DNA of 64,000 bases from Actinokineospora globicatena. Lineage in GTDB: Bacteria > Actinomycetota > Actinomycetes > Mycobacteriales > Pseudonocardiaceae. The stretch covers positions 620,001 through 684,000 of the forward strand of contig NZ_JAMTCR010000002.1 in assembly GCF_024171945.1 (NCBI RefSeq), given 5' to 3'. Under the pieces are notes generated by a model that saw nothing but the letters and a program-made list of their open reading frames with translations, searched no databases and was not told where the DNA came from. Within the stretch, counting starts at the first letter, position 1; each line of letters starts with the position of its first letter. Position numbers and translations under genes: made by a program. This document shows, one piece after another, positions 36,720 through 47,503 of the stretch.

Positions 36720-37688
36720 TCAGACTTCCCGACCAGTGCACGTGAGCCTGCCACGTGCACGCCGAGCCACCAACCCGCCCGGCAGGGCGATGCCGCGCTG
36801 ACCGTGCCAGTCGGACACCAGCGCGTCGGTGCCCCTGAGGTGGGCGTCCGTGAGTTCGGGTGCGCCCGCCCGGGTCAGCCAGGTGCGCAGCACGCGGCGG
36901 CGCACGGCTGGGTGAAGCGGGGTGAGTTCGGCCACGACCAAGTCGCCGCCTTCGGTAGCCCTGTCGTACGCCTCGGCGGCTATGGCGTCCAGCGCGGCCA
37001 GGTCGTCACGCAGTTGGGCGGCGGTCCTGGCGAGGGCCGCGCTAACGCCGCCCTGGAGGACGTCGTCGAGCAGCGGCAGCACCTCGTGGCGCAGGCGCAC
37101 GCGGGTGAAGCGCGGGTCGGTGTTGTGCGGGTCCTGCCACGCGGTGATGCCCAGCGCGTCGCAGGCGGCCTGGGTGGTGGCCCTGGGGATGTCAAGCAGC
37201 GGGCGCGCCCACGGGTGGTCCAGCGGCCGCATCCCCGCGATCGAGCGCGGGCCCGAGCCCCGCCCGAGTCCGAGCAGGACCGTCTCGGCTTGGTCGTCGC
37301 GGGTGTGGCCGAGCAGCACCCACGAGTCGGCCGCGGCAGAGCGCAGTGCGGCGTAGCGGGCTCGGCGGGCGGCGGCTTCCAGGCCCCCTTTGCCGTCGAC
37401 GACGACCGGGAGGGTGTGGACGTCATCGAGCCCGAGGCCGGTGAGGTGTTCGGCGGCGCGTGCGGCGGTGCGCGCTGATTCGGGTTGTAGACCGTGGTCG
37501 ACGATCAGACCGACGACCGTCAGCCCTGCCTTGTGCCCAACGTGCGCCGCGGCGGCCGCGAGGGCGAGCGAGTCCGCGCCACCCGACACCGCGACGGCGA
37601 TCCGGTCCGTTGGGCCTACCTGGTCAAGCAGGTCACGCACGGCCCGCCGGACGTCGGCGACGGCCGGGTGCGGCTTCCCCGTGCTCAC
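36720..37688 (-). CDS. tilS: tRNA(Ile)-lysidine synthase
   Basis: Modifies C34 of tRNA-Ile(CAU) to lysidine, an essential decoding step. The 322-residue N-type ATP pyrophosphatase has the PP-loop SGGADSLAL (35-43), DHGLQPES and the [10 protein letters not shown] motif. The C-terminal extension is short, typical of actinobacteria. The GTG at 37688 overlaps the stop of the upstream DUF2342 gene. Operon with hpt. Confidence 0.94.
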   Translation of the reverse strand: MSTGKPHPAVADVRRAVRDLLDQVGPTDRIAVAVSGGADSLALAAAAAHVGHKAGLTVVGLIVDHGLQPESARTAARAAEHLTGLGLDDVHTLPVVVDGKGGLEAAARRARYAALRSAAADSWVLLGHTRDDQAETVLLGLGRGSGPRSIAGMRPLDHPWARPLLDIPRATTQAACDALGITAWQDPHNTDPRFTRVRLRHEVLPLLDDVLQGGVSAALARTAAQLRDDLAALDAIAAEAYDRATEGGDLVVAELTPLHPAVRRRVLRTWLTRAGAPELTDAHLRGTDALVSDWHGQRGIALPGGLVARRARGRLTCTGREV

Positions 37689-38758
37689 GCGACGCGGCGG
37701 ATCCAGGCGGCCGGGTCGCTCAACTCCGACCTCAGCGGCAACGTCTCCGGTGAGGTCCAGATGGCGTTGAACCTCTCCATGCCGACCTCGTCGACCACGT
37801 GCGCGGTGAACTTGGCGCCCACGGCGTACTGCTTCATCTTCGCGTCCACGCCCAAGAGGTTGCGCAGCACGCGGTCGAGCAACCCGCCGCCGCGCCTGCG
37901 CACGGTGAACCGCTCTCGGATCGTGGCCACGGTCGGTACGACTACCGGCCCGACCGCGTCCATGACGTGATCGGCGTGGCCCTCCAAGAGGGTCGAGATC
38001 GAGATAAGACGGTCGAACACCGCGCGCTGCTCGGGGGTCTGCAAGGCCTCCATGAGCCCGAGGGGCCCACCGGAGGCAGTGGGGTCTGGCTTGCTCCTGG
38101 CGCTACGCAGCAGGTCAGGCAGACGCGCGACGGCACCGTTGGCGCTGTCGTCGAGCCCTCCGAGGAACGCGGCCACCTGCTGCTGGAAGTAAGAGCGCAG
38201 CCACGGAACAGCGGTGAATTGCAGCCGGTGCGTGCACTCGTGCAGGCAGACCCACATCCGGAAATCCTCCGGCGGCACGTCCAACGCCTGGTGCGCGGCC
38301 ACGATGTTCGGCGCAACCAGCAACAACCGGCCCGCCTCACCGCCGCCGAACGGGTCGTACTGGCCGAGGACCCGGCTGCTCAGGTACGCCAGCACCATCC
38401 CGGCCTGCACCCCGGCCGTCCCGGCGAGCACGCCCCCGACCACCCGGTTCGGGCGAACGGGCAGGGCGTCCGCAGTGAGCGCAGCGATGCTGTCGACGGC
38501 CGCCTCGACCCAGTGCACCCGGTCGACAACGTCACCGGGCAGCAGGGGCAGACCGGCGCCAAGACCGGTCACCTGGCGCACGTGCGACTCGGCCTCCGCG
38601 GTGACATCCCGCAGCCTGCGCACGGTGTGGTCGGCGACGTCCCTGGTCACCACCGGCCCGGGGCGGACCAGCCGCCGCGCCGTCGAGACCGCCAGATCCC
38701 AGTCGACCGGAGGGGCCCCACCGGTCGACTTCGCCACGTCCGCGCCGGTCGTGTTCAC
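37685..38758 (-). CDS. DUF2342 zinc-dependent metalloprotease (Rv3626c-like)
   Basis: Predicted zincin of 357 residues with the active-site HECTH at 173-177 and a downstream Glu in LLEGHADHVMD that fits the third ligand. The family is actinobacterial and lies next to tilS in mycobacteria. It has no signal peptide, so it is probably cytoplasmic. Substrate unknown. The GTG start at 38758 is supported by a leaderless -10 seven bases upstream. Confidence 0.87.
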   Translation of the reverse strand: MNTTGADVAKSTGGAPPVDWDLAVSTARRLVRPGPVVTRDVADHTVRRLRDVTAEAESHVRQVTGLGAGLPLLPGDVVDRVHWVEAAVDSIAALTADALPVRPNRVVGGVLAGTAGVQAGMVLAYLSSRVLGQYDPFGGGEAGRLLLVAPNIVAAHQALDVPPEDFRMWVCLHECTHRLQFTAVPWLRSYFQQQVAAFLGGLDDSANGAVARLPDLLRSARSKPDPTASGGPLGLMEALQTPEQRAVFDRLISISTLLEGHADHVMDAVGPVVVPTVATIRERFTVRRRGGGLLDRVLRNLLGVDAKMKQYAVGAKFTAHVVDEVGMERFNAIWTSPETLPLRSELSDPAAWIRRVA

Positions 38759-38765
38759 CTGGTCG

Positions 38766-38771
38766 ACGCTA
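38766..38771 (-). promoter_or_regulatory. -10 element of a leaderless transcript for the DUF2342-tilS-hpt operon
   Basis: TAGCGT on the minus strand is followed by seven bases and the GTG at 38758. No ribosome site is seen. Confidence 0.5.
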
Positions 38772-38788
38772 CCGGAGCGCGGGTGATC

Positions 38789-40843
38789 TCACCTACAGCC
38801 GCATTGGCGCAGCGCGGCCGCCACAGCGTCCAGCGCGGGCTGCGCGGCACCGGGGACCGAGCCGTTGGACATGAGCGCGAACACCAGCAACCGGCCGTCG
38901 GTGTCGAGCACGATCCCGGCCAGCGAGTTCACGCTCGACAGGGTGCCGGTCTTGGCCCGCACCCAGCCCTTGCCGGGCGCGGCGGCGGGACCTTGGTAGC
39001 GACCGGCCAGCGTGCCGCTGCCGCCCGCGACCGGCAGCGCGCCGAGCAGCGGGCGGAGCTTGGCGGTGCGCGGGTCGGCGCCGTCGGGCCCGGCCGCCAC
39101 CTTGAGCACGTCGGCGAGCAGCGCGGCGCTCACCTGGTTCAGGGTGGACAGGCCGCTGCCGTCGTCGAGGGTGACCGTGCTGGTGTCGAAGCCGTTGTCC
39201 TTGAGCGTCTTGATGGTCGCCGCAGAGCCGCCCGCGAACGAGGCCTCCTGGCCGGTCGACTTCGCGACCTCGCGGGCCAGCGCCTCGGCGAGCACGTTGT
39301 CCGAGCGCTGCAGGGTGTTGTCCACCAGCTCGACCACCGGGGCCGAGCGGACCTCGCCGAGCACCTTGGCGTCGGCCTTGGCCTGCGCGGTCGCCTTGGT
39401 GGGGACGGTCGCGCCGATCCGCTTGGCGAACTCCTCGGCGAGCGTGCGGGCCGGGTTGGCCGAGCGCGGCGAGACGGCCTTGGTCGGGTCCGACCGGCCG
39501 CCGTCGAGCATGGCGGGCACCATCGGCGCGATGTAGCCGCCCGCGACGTCAGCGGGGATCCAGCCCTTGGCGATGCTCTCGCCCGAGTAGCGGTCCAGGT
39601 CGAGCAGCACGGTGGTGACCGGCCCCTTCGCCTGGACCTGGGCGACGAGGTCGTCGAGGTGGGCGGCGCCGGGGAAGACGGTGTTCTTGCCCGCCGGGAA
39701 CGACGACAGCGTCGGGTCGCCGCCGCCGACGATGATCACCGTGCCCGGCTGGTCGCCCGCGACGACCTTGGTGGAGAGCTGGGCGGCGTGCGGGAGGGCT
39801 AGCAGCGCGGCCGCCGAGGTCAGCAGCTTCGTGGTGGACGCGGGGACCAGGGTGGTCTCGGCGTTCTGGGAGAACAGGACCTCACCGCTGGCCGGGTCCA
39901 CGACGGTGCCGGTCAGCGTGCCGAGCACCGGGTCGCTGGCCGGACCGGCCAGGGCGGCGCGCACCCCGGCGGCCGTCGGGGCGGCGATGTCGGCACCCGG
40001 CCCCTTGAGGGTGGGCGTGAACTGCACCGGACCGGGCGGCGGCGCGATGGTGACCTCAGGCTCGGCCGCCTTGATCCCCAGCTTGTCGCGCAGTCCCGGC
40101 ACGAACTGGATGGCGGCCGCGGCGCCGAGCACCACGGCCACGACCAGCGCCATGGCCACCAGCAGGCCGATGCGCGGCTTGCGCGGCTCGACCTGCTCCG
40201 GCTCGGTCCGCTGGTCCTGCGGCGGCTGCTGCGGTGGGCCCGGCGGGACCGGCAGCACGGGTTTGGGTTCCCTGGTGACAGCGCCGACCTTGATCACCTG
40301 GGTGCGCTCGGCCTGGCTCGACGGCGGGGGCGGCCACGCCCCCGGCCGCTGCTGGCCCTGCTGACCTGGCTGACCAGGCGGTAGCTGCTGGCTCGGTTGA
40401 CCGGCCGGGCCCGAGTTCTGCGGACCGGGGCGTTGCGCGCCCGGGCGCTGCGGCGGGCGGGGACCGTTCGGCGGCCACGGCGGGTTGCCCTGCGGGCGCC
40501 CCGGCCGTCCTGCCGGGAAGGCAGCGGTCGCGTCGCTGGAGGGTCGTCGCGCGGGCTGCGTGGTGTCTCCATCGCGCCCACTGGTCGGCGGTGGGCCCAC
40601 CTGGGTCGGCCCGTCGAGCAGCCGCCCCCGGTTCCCCACGTGCACCGTCACGTCCCCATCCGCCGGTTCACTCGAACGTGGATCAGCGGATCCGGGCGTG
40701 TCGCGGACGTGGGTCTCGTCACGTAACGCGGGCCCGCGAGCGCTCCGAGTGGTCGACTCAGCCGCCCCGGTGGGGCCGTCGTCGTCCACGCTCGGCCACG
40801 CCGCGTCGTCCTCCGCGGGCCACTCAGGGTTGTTGTCCGGCAC
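38789..40843 (-). CDS. dacB: D-alanyl-D-alanine carboxypeptidase/endopeptidase, PBP4 (DacB) type
   Basis: Peptidoglycan-trimming class C penicillin-binding protein. From the chosen start it is 684 residues: a cytoplasmic low-complexity region rich in Pro, Gln and Gly (1-222), one transmembrane helix (224-245), then the S13 domain with PASTTK (active Ser336), the SDN motif ([11 protein letters not shown]) and KTGTL. The long cytoplasmic Pro/Gln region is unusual next to typical secreted DacB proteins and may anchor it to a complex. The start is uncertain: GTG 40843, GTG 40963 and GTG 41002 are all in frame, and none has a clear ribosome site. Convergent with nothing; divergent from ppa. Confidence 0.85.
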   Translation of the reverse strand: MPDNNPEWPAEDDAAWPSVDDDGPTGAAESTTRSARGPALRDETHVRDTPGSADPRSSEPADGDVTVHVGNRGRLLDGPTQVGPPPTSGRDGDTTQPARRPSSDATAAFPAGRPGRPQGNPPWPPNGPRPPQRPGAQRPGPQNSGPAGQPSQQLPPGQPGQQGQQRPGAWPPPPSSQAERTQVIKVGAVTREPKPVLPVPPGPPQQPPQDQRTEPEQVEPRKPRIGLLVAMALVVAVVLGAAAAIQFVPGLRDKLGIKAAEPEVTIAPPPGPVQFTPTLKGPGADIAAPTAAGVRAALAGPASDPVLGTLTGTVVDPASGEVLFSQNAETTLVPASTTKLLTSAAALLALPHAAQLSTKVVAGDQPGTVIIVGGGDPTLSSFPAGKNTVFPGAAHLDDLVAQVQAKGPVTTVLLDLDRYSGESIAKGWIPADVAGGYIAPMVPAMLDGGRSDPTKAVSPRSANPARTLAEEFAKRIGATVPTKATAQAKADAKVLGEVRSAPVVELVDNTLQRSDNVLAEALAREVAKSTGQEASFAGGSAATIKTLKDNGFDTSTVTLDDGSGLSTLNQVSAALLADVLKVAAGPDGADPRTAKLRPLLGALPVAGGSGTLAGRYQGPAAAPGKGWVRAKTGTLSSVNSLAGIVLDTDGRLLVFALMSNGSVPGAAQPALDAVAAALRQCGCR

Positions 40844-41047
40844 GTCAACAAGACGTTCGCCCTGTTCACCAGGTTGTCGCCGGGTTCGATCCCGATCTTG
40901 GCCGTGCTCTGGTCCCGGCTGCGGCACGCCGCGTCCTCCCCCTGCGTTCCCGGTGAACGTCACACCCGGATCGGTTCGGGCCGGGGCGACACCGTGGTCC
41001 ACACTAGTGAGGTAGCAGAGGAAGCGAGCAGGAGCGAGGACACGTCA

Positions 41048-41545
41048 GTGGAGTTCGACGTCACCATCGAGATCCCCAAGGGGAATCGCAACAAGTACGA
41101 GATGGACCACGAGACTGGTCGCATCCGGCTCGACCGCACCCTCTTCACCGCCACCCAGTACCCGGCGGACTACGGGTTCGTCGACAACACCCTGGGTGAG
41201 GACGGCGACCCGCTCGACGCGCTGGTCCTGGTGCAGGAGCCGACCTTCCCGGGGTGCCTGATCCGCGCCCGCGCGATCGGCATGTTCCGGATGACCGACG
41301 AGAAGGGCGGCGACGACAAGGTCCTGTGCGTCCCGTCGCACGACCCGCGCACCGAGCACCTGCGTGACATCCACCACCTCGCGGAGTACCACCGCCTGGA
41401 GATCCAGCACTTCTTCGAGGTCTACAAGGACCTCGAGCCGGGCAAGAGCGTCGAGGGCGCGAGCTGGGTGGGTCGCACCGAGGCCGAGGCCGAGATCGAG
41501 CGCTCGTACCAGCGGCTCAAGGAGTCCGGCCTGACCCTGCACTAG
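41048..41545 (+). CDS. ppa: inorganic pyrophosphatase, family I
   Basis: Hydrolyses pyrophosphate to drive biosynthesis. The 165-residue protein has the family signature DGDPLDALV with three metal-binding Asp, [11 protein letters not shown] at the N-terminus and the C-terminal Lys/Arg-rich active-site loops. GTG at 41048 gives [12 protein letters not shown], the usual start. Divergent from dacB as in M. tuberculosis (Rv3627c/Rv3628). Confidence 0.96.
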   Translation: MEFDVTIEIPKGNRNKYEMDHETGRIRLDRTLFTATQYPADYGFVDNTLGEDGDPLDALVLVQEPTFPGCLIRARAIGMFRMTDEKGGDDKVLCVPSHDPRTEHLRDIHHLAEYHRLEIQHFFEVYKDLEPGKSVEGASWVGRTEAEAEIERSYQRLKESGLTLH

Positions 41546-41564
41546 CGGGTCGCCAGCAGCCAAG

Positions 41565-41597
41565 AACCCCCGCGCACCCCTCGGTGCCGGGGGTTTT
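41565..41597. terminator. ppa terminator
   Basis: AACCCCCG (41565-41572) pairs with CGGGGGTT (41588-41595) and is followed by a TTTT run, so it is a good rho-independent signal. It ends just before the convergent SUKH-like gene. Confidence 0.8.
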
Positions 41598-41599
41598 CG

Positions 41600-42268
41600 C
41601 TATTCCCGGACCCAGCGCAGGCGGCCGAGCGCGTCGATGTCGGGCCGGTACTCGGCCGGGCTGACGCCCTCGAGCCGGTCGGCGGTGCGGTCGAGCAGGT
41701 CGACCAGGTCGTCGGCGTGCCGCTGCATCGCCGGGTAGCGGTAGACCGCGCCGTCGTGCAGGTAGAGGAAGTTGCCGGACTCGCCCCTGGCGAACGGCAC
41801 GTCGCCCGCGCCCCAGCCGGGCACCGCGCACACCTCGGCCACCGTCATGAGGATCTCCCGCACCGTCAGCGGCTGGTAGGCGGGCGGGAAGCTGAACCCG
41901 TCCACCCGGACGCCGTCGTGCCTGCTCAGCGAGATGACCAGGTCGGCGGGCAGCCGGGTGCCGAGGTCGCGCTGCAGGCCGATCATCTCGGTCCGGCTGG
42001 CCGGGGCGTTCCAGGACGCCGAGGTGGCCGCGGCGTTGTCGACCAGCCACCGCTCGACCCGCTCCCAGGCGACGGCGACCCGCTCGGCGACGACCGGGTC
42101 GGTCTCGGCGAGGGTCAGCGGCCCCTCCGGCGGCCTGCACCTGGCGTCGGCGGTCGGCGGCGCGGTGCTCGGCCGGTCGGCCGGGTGCTGCTCGATCGCC
42201 ACGCCGAGCGCGAGCGCGCCCGCGATCAGCACCCCACCGACGGCGAAGATCGCCACCACAACGCGCAC
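41600..42268 (-). CDS. membrane-anchored SMI1/KNR4 (SUKH)-like protein
   Basis: The 222-residue protein has an N-terminal signal-anchor helix (about 2-24), then a domain that resembles the SUKH fold: WNAPASRTEMIGLQRDLGTRLPADLVISLSRHDG followed by FLYLHDGAVYRYP. SUKH proteins are often immunity proteins to toxins but are also used in other ways. No toxin gene is beside it. The GTG at 42268 has GGGGGTGG upstream. Exported location is inferred from the anchor. Confidence 0.75.
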   Translation of the reverse strand: MRVVVAIFAVGGVLIAGALALGVAIEQHPADRPSTAPPTADARCRPPEGPLTLAETDPVVAERVAVAWERVERWLVDNAAATSASWNAPASRTEMIGLQRDLGTRLPADLVISLSRHDGVRVDGFSFPPAYQPLTVREILMTVAEVCAVPGWGAGDVPFARGESGNFLYLHDGAVYRYPAMQRHADDLVDLLDRTADRLEGVSPAEYRPDIDALGRLRWVRE

Positions 42269-42354
42269 CGATCCACCCCCTGGGTTGTCCCCCGCCAGGA
42301 TGACAGAGACCTACACAGCCGGTGCACAGCGCGTTCCTGGTTAACAGTCGAAGC

Positions 42355-43209
42355 ATGGGCGTCATGGACCACCACATCGAAGACCACGACCGGGGACTCG
42401 CCTTCGACCTGGCCACCCTGGGCAGACGACGGATGTTGACGTTGATGGGTGGCGCGGGTCTGGCGGCGCTCACCGGCTGCGGTACCGACCACACGGGCCA
42501 CAACATGGCCGCGAGCACGACGACCACCGCGACCACCGCGGGCACCCTGGCGCAGTCGCAGGGCGCGGCAGCGGCGTCGGACTGCGGCACCGAGACCCCG
42601 CAGGAGACCGGTGGCCCGTACCCGGCTGATGGGACAAACGGGCCGAATGTGCTCACAGAGAGCGGAATCGTCCGCAGTGACATTCGGTCTAGCTTCGGTA
42701 CCTCTACCACCACGGCTAAGGGCGTTCCCTTGACGGTAGAGCTAACGATCCTCGACTTCGATCAGTCCTGTGCGGCCATTCCGGGCGCGGCGATCTACCT
42801 GTGGCACTGCGACATCGACGGCAACTACTCGATGTACGGCAAGGGGATCACCAACGAGAACTACCTGCGCGGCGTGCAGGAGACCGACGCGCAGGGGAAG
42901 GTGAAGTTCACGACGATCTTCCCCGCCGCCTACTCCGGGCGGTGGCCGCACATCCACTTCGAGATCTACCCCAGCCTGACCGAGGCGACCAAGGCGGGCG
43001 ATCCCATCAAGACGACGCAGTTGGCGCTACCCAAGGACATCTGCACCACGGTCTATGGCACAGAGGGGTATTCGCAGAGCGTCCGCAACCTGGCCCAGAC
43101 ATCCCTAGAGCGGGACAACGTCTTCGGTGACGGGTACGAGACCCAACTCGCCTCGGTCACCGGCGACGTGACCGCCGGCTACGCGGCAACGCTGACTGTC
43201 CGGGTATGA
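42355..43209 (+). CDS. secreted intradiol ring-cleavage dioxygenase-like lipoprotein
   Basis: Fe(III)-dependent intradiol dioxygenase fold in an exported protein of 284 residues. The N-terminus has a Tat-like RRRMLTLMGG (24-33) and a lipobox ending LTGC (Cys42). The four iron ligands of the family are present: Tyr158 (GNYS), Tyr193, His199 and His201 (YSGRWPHIHF). A His/Thr-rich linker follows the lipid anchor. Extracellular members act on catechols or lignin-derived aromatics; the substrate is unknown. Tat export suits a folded metalloprotein. Its hairpin terminator follows immediately. Confidence 0.87.
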   Translation: MGVMDHHIEDHDRGLAFDLATLGRRRMLTLMGGAGLAALTGCGTDHTGHNMAASTTTTATTAGTLAQSQGAAAASDCGTETPQETGGPYPADGTNGPNVLTESGIVRSDIRSSFGTSTTTAKGVPLTVELTILDFDQSCAAIPGAAIYLWHCDIDGNYSMYGKGITNENYLRGVQETDAQGKVKFTTIFPAAYSGRWPHIHFEIYPSLTEATKAGDPIKTTQLALPKDICTTVYGTEGYSQSVRNLAQTSLERDNVFGDGYETQLASVTGDVTAGYAATLTVRV

Positions 43210-43210
43210 C

Positions 43211-43246
43211 AAACGGCCCCGCTCTCAGGTGAGTGCGGGGCCGTTT
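43211..43246. terminator. 12-bp stem terminator
   Basis: AAACGGCCCCGC (43211-43222) pairs with GCGGGGCCGTTT (43235-43246), with a small inner stem in the loop. It lies between the convergent dioxygenase and MFS genes. Confidence 0.8.
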
Positions 43247-43257
43247 GGTTAGCGCTA

Positions 43258-44910
43258 TCAGTGCATCGCGGCGGCAGGAGCCGCGTTGGCCTCCGCCTCC
43301 TCGTCAGCGGCGCGCTGGATGCCGGACTTGTTCAGCAGCGGCGTCTCCTTGAGGAACCAGATCAACCCGAAGGCCACCAGCGTCACGATCCCGCCGACCA
43401 GGAACACCGTGTCCAGCGAGCTGGCGAACCCGCTCAGGATCGGCCGGGCGAGCACCGGGTCCAGCGTGTTCAGGAACGCGGTGTTGTTCAGGTCGACCCC
43501 GGTTCCGCTGGCCAGGCTCTTGGCGAACTCGGGGTTCTGCGCCAGCGCCGCGGTGAACGCCGCGTCGCCGCGCACCGAGCCGAACGCGTCACCGATGCGG
43601 TCGCCGACCACGCTGAACAGGATGGACAGGAAGACCGCGGTGCCGACGGTGCCGCCGATGGACCGGAAGAAGGTCGCCGACGAGGTCGCCACCCCCATGT
43701 CCTTGACCGGCACGTCGTTCTGGATGGCCAGGATCAGCGTTTGCATGCACAGGCCGAGCCCGGCACCGGTCAGCACCATCACCAGCATGACCTGCCACAT
43801 CGGGGTGTCCACACCGACCTGCGAGAACAGCAGCAGCGAGACCGTGGTCGCGCCGAGGCCGATGATCGGGAACTTCCGGTAGCGGCCGGTCTTGGCGATG
43901 ATCTGGCCGGACCCCATGGCCGCGACCAGGATGCCGAAGGTCATCGGCAGCGTCATCAGACCCGACTCGGTCGGCGACGCCCCCTTGACGATCTGCAGGT
44001 AGAGCGGCAGCGACATCATCGTGCCGAACATGCCGACACCCATCACGAAGTTGACCACGTTGGTCAGCGCGAAGGTGCGGCGGCGGAACAGCCGCAGCGG
44101 CAGCAGCGCCGCGTCACCCATGCGCTTCTCGACGAAGACGAACGCGACGAGCCCGATCACGCCGACGGCGTACATGGCCAGCGCGCGGCCGGAGTCCCAG
44201 CCCCACTCGCGGCCCTGCTCGGCGACGATCAGCAGCGGCACCAGGCCGATGGTGAGCATGATCGCGCCCCAGTAGTCCACCCGCTGCGGGACGCGGCGGT
44301 GCGGGACGTTGAGGTAGCGGGCGACCACGATCAGCGCGACGATGCCGATCGGCACGTTGAGCAGGAACACCCAGCGCCAGCCCTCGATGCCCGCGAAGGT
44401 GTCCAGCCCGGCGAACGCGCCGCCGACGACCGGACCGGCCACACTGGACAGTCCCCAGACGCCCATGAAGTAGCCCTGGTACTTGCTGCGCTCGCGCGGC
44501 GGCACCATGTCGGCGATGATCGCCAGCGCCAGCGACATGAGGCCACCGGCACCCAGGCCCTGGACCGCGCGGTAGGCCGCGAGCTCGTACATCGAGTTGG
44601 CGATGCCGGAGAGCACCGAGCCGACGAGGAAGAACGAGATCGCGGTGAGGTACATCGGCTTGCGGCCGAAGATGTCGGAGAGCTTGCCGTAGAGCGGGGT
44701 GGAGATGGTGGCGGTGATCAGGTAGGCGGTGGTGGCCCACGCCTGGATGGTCTGGCCGTTGAGCTGGTCGGCGATCGTCTTCATGGCCGACGCCATGATG
44801 GTCTGGTCGAGCGCGGCGAGCAGCATGCCAAGCATGAGCCCGGAGAGCACGGTCAGGATCTGCCGGTGGCTCAGTTGCCCTGGTGCGGCATCTGAAACCG
44901 GTGCTGACAT
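43258..44910 (-). CDS. MFS multidrug transporter, DHA2/EmrB-QacA type
   Basis: Proton-driven exporter with 14 predicted helices, 550 residues. DHA2 motifs include LDQTIMASAMKTI in helix 1, GKLSDIFGRKP (motif A) and GPVVGGAFAG (motif C). The start shares one base with the MarR-type stop (TAATG). Local MarR control is implied by the shared operon. The substrate is unknown; family members export cationic or lipophilic drugs. Confidence 0.92.
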   Translation of the reverse strand: MSAPVSDAAPGQLSHRQILTVLSGLMLGMLLAALDQTIMASAMKTIADQLNGQTIQAWATTAYLITATISTPLYGKLSDIFGRKPMYLTAISFFLVGSVLSGIANSMYELAAYRAVQGLGAGGLMSLALAIIADMVPPRERSKYQGYFMGVWGLSSVAGPVVGGAFAGLDTFAGIEGWRWVFLLNVPIGIVALIVVARYLNVPHRRVPQRVDYWGAIMLTIGLVPLLIVAEQGREWGWDSGRALAMYAVGVIGLVAFVFVEKRMGDAALLPLRLFRRRTFALTNVVNFVMGVGMFGTMMSLPLYLQIVKGASPTESGLMTLPMTFGILVAAMGSGQIIAKTGRYRKFPIIGLGATTVSLLLFSQVGVDTPMWQVMLVMVLTGAGLGLCMQTLILAIQNDVPVKDMGVATSSATFFRSIGGTVGTAVFLSILFSVVGDRIGDAFGSVRGDAAFTAALAQNPEFAKSLASGTGVDLNNTAFLNTLDPVLARPILSGFASSLDTVFLVGGIVTLVAFGLIWFLKETPLLNKSGIQRAADEEAEANAAPAAAMH

Positions 44911-45467
44911 TACTTTCCCCCTTCGGAACGCGCGTGGGTGGCGCATTCGGTGATGAGCGTTGGCAGGTAGTCCGCGTGGTCGGCGAGGAACCGCTCGAAC
45001 AACCGCACAAAGGTGTCCAGGTCTTCGTGGTCCCAGTGGCTGACCATCTTCGCCAGCGACAGCGCCATCAGGGCGCGCTGGCGCTTGAGCAGGTCGACCC
45101 CGGCCTCGGTGACGGCGAGCAGGCTGGCCCGCCCGTCCTCCGGGTCGGCGCGCCGCTCGACGAGGCCGTCCTTGACCAGGGTCGCGACCTGGCGGCTGAC
45201 CGTGGACGGGTCGGAGTGGATCGCCTCGGCCAGCGCGCTCGAGCGGCTGGGCCCGAGGGCGACCAGGTATTTGAGCAGCACGATGGCGGACCGGTCGACC
45301 CCGGCCTTGCTCATCCGCGCCGCGATGGTGGCCTGCTGCTTGCCGAAGGCGAACAGGACGGTGGCCAGCCGCTGCCCCTGCTCGATCTCCCGCGCGGAGA
45401 GTTCGGCGGTGGTGCCGGTGTCCTGCCCGACCGGGTCGACCGGCGTGGTCGCGACGGTTTCGGTCAC
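44910..45467 (-). CDS. MarR-family transcriptional regulator
   Basis: Winged-helix repressor of 185 residues with the MarR recognition region LAEAIHSDPSTVSRQVATLVKDGLVERRADPEDGR. It is the first gene of a two-gene operon with the DHA2 exporter, the usual arrangement in which the regulator represses both until a ligand binds. The GTG at 45467 has GGGAGG upstream. An inverted repeat directly upstream is a likely operator. Confidence 0.92.
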   Translation of the reverse strand: MTETVATTPVDPVGQDTGTTAELSAREIEQGQRLATVLFAFGKQQATIAARMSKAGVDRSAIVLLKYLVALGPSRSSALAEAIHSDPSTVSRQVATLVKDGLVERRADPEDGRASLLAVTEAGVDLLKRQRALMALSLAKMVSHWDHEDLDTFVRLFERFLADHADYLPTLITECATHARSEGGK

Positions 45468-45483
45468 CCGACACCTCCCGAGT

Positions 45484-45519
45484 TGCTTGCATCATCCAAG
45501 TAGTTGGTCGATACAAGCA
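45484..45519 (-). promoter_or_regulatory. probable MarR operator
   Basis: TGCTTGCATC (45484-45493) and GATACAAGCA (45510-45519) form inverted arms matching at nine of ten bases, with a smaller CCAA/TTGG dyad between them. It lies 17-52 bp upstream of the marR start. Confidence 0.55.
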
Positions 45520-45575
45520 TGCGCTTTTCGGGTGACGGACCGCAAGCCAATAACCTGCGACCCCGCTCACACGCC

Positions 45576-45611
45576 GAACGCCCGGGACCGCCGCGCGGCA
45601 CCCGGGCGTTC
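45576..45611. terminator. glyA terminator
   Basis: GAACGCCCGGG (45576-45586) pairs with CCCGGGCGTTC (45601-45611), 19 bp past the glyA stop. Confidence 0.75.
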
Positions 45612-45629
45612 AGCCGGTGTTGACGCAGG

Positions 45630-46883
<1,254 letters not shown>

Positions 46884-46894
46884 GGTCGTTCCTC

Positions 46895-47001
46895 CAGAGC
46901 GTACGGCGACAAGACCGGTGACACCCAGGCGTTCGGTGTCGCACCCGCTCCAGCCGCTCCCCAGTGGTCACTTCCACCCGTACACGCCAGTAACGACTCT
47001 G
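46895..47001 (-). ncRNA. ZTP (pfl motif) riboswitch controlling glyA
   Basis: Read on the minus strand, the leader contains the conserved pfl elements in order: TCGTTACTGGCG, a GGTGGAAGTGACCAC stem, GGGGAGCG, and GAACGCCTGGG followed by GTGTCACCGG. These match the ZTP aptamer pattern known upstream of glyA, purH and folD genes. The aptamer begins at about the predicted transcription start and ends about 30 bp before the ATG, leaving space for a translational expression platform near GGAGG. ZTP/ZMP signals 10-formyl-THF shortage, so glyA would be turned on when folate runs low. Confidence 0.85.
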
Positions 47002-47007
47002 GGTAGC

Positions 47008-47013
47008 ACCCTA
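47008..47013 (-). promoter_or_regulatory. -10 element for the glyA riboswitch transcript
   Basis: TAGGGT on the minus strand sits about seven bases before the first aptamer base, which places the transcription start at about 47001. Confidence 0.45.
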
Positions 47014-47041
47014 CCCGTTGCCGACTTTTGTTACCCGCGAG

Positions 47042-47047
47042 TAATCT
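47042..47047 (+). promoter_or_regulatory. -10 element of a leaderless thioesterase transcript
   Basis: TAATCT is followed by six bases and the ATG at 47054, with no ribosome site. Confidence 0.55.
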
Positions 47048-47053
47048 CGCCCC

Positions 47054-47503
47054 ATGAGCCTGGACTGGGTCGCCGACGCGATGAAGAAGACCGTCCCCTG
47101 GGTGAGCACCGCGGGCGTGGAGTTCCTCGAGGTCACCTCCACCCGGGTGACCTGCTCCCTGCCCGACCGCGAAGCCCACCGCAACCACGTCGGCGGCCCC
47201 CACGCCGCCGTCATCTTCGGCCTGGCCGAAACTGCCTCCGGCGCCCTAGCCCTGGCCGCCTTCGCCCCCGAGATGGCCCGCGCCACCCCACTGGTCGTCC
47301 GCTCGGAGATCCACTACCGCAAACTCGCCCTCGGCCCCCTGACCACCACAGCGACCCTGACCCGCCCCGCCGCCGAGGTCACCGCCGAACTGGACGCAGG
47401 CACCCGCCCCGAATTCACCGTCGACTGCACCATCCACAACGCCGAAGGCACCCTGACCACCGAGCTGGCCGTCACCTGGACCCTGCGCCCCAACCGCACC
47501 TGA
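47054..47503 (+). CDS. hotdog-fold thioesterase-like protein (DUF4442)
   Basis: Probable acyl-CoA thioesterase of 149 residues. The hotdog pattern NHVGGPHAAVIFGLAETASG is typical of the PaaI/DUF4442 group. No signal peptide. It is leaderless and divergent from glyA, with no partner genes that reveal its acyl substrate. Confidence 0.83.
   Translation: MSLDWVADAMKKTVPWVSTAGVEFLEVTSTRVTCSLPDREAHRNHVGGPHAAVIFGLAETASGALALAAFAPEMARATPLVVRSEIHYRKLALGPLTTTATLTRPAAEVTAELDAGTRPEFTVDCTIHNAEGTLTTELAVTWTLRPNRT

Noticed and set aside
40844..41002. A longer DacB N-terminus from GTG 41002
   Set aside because: The extra 53 residues are low complexity and lack a ribosome site; a TACCTC hexamer at leaderless spacing makes it possible, so it is noted as an alternative only.
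41600..42268. A toxin-immunity pair for the SUKH-like protein
   Set aside because: No toxin, RHS, WXG100 or secretion gene is adjacent, and the protein carries its own membrane anchor.
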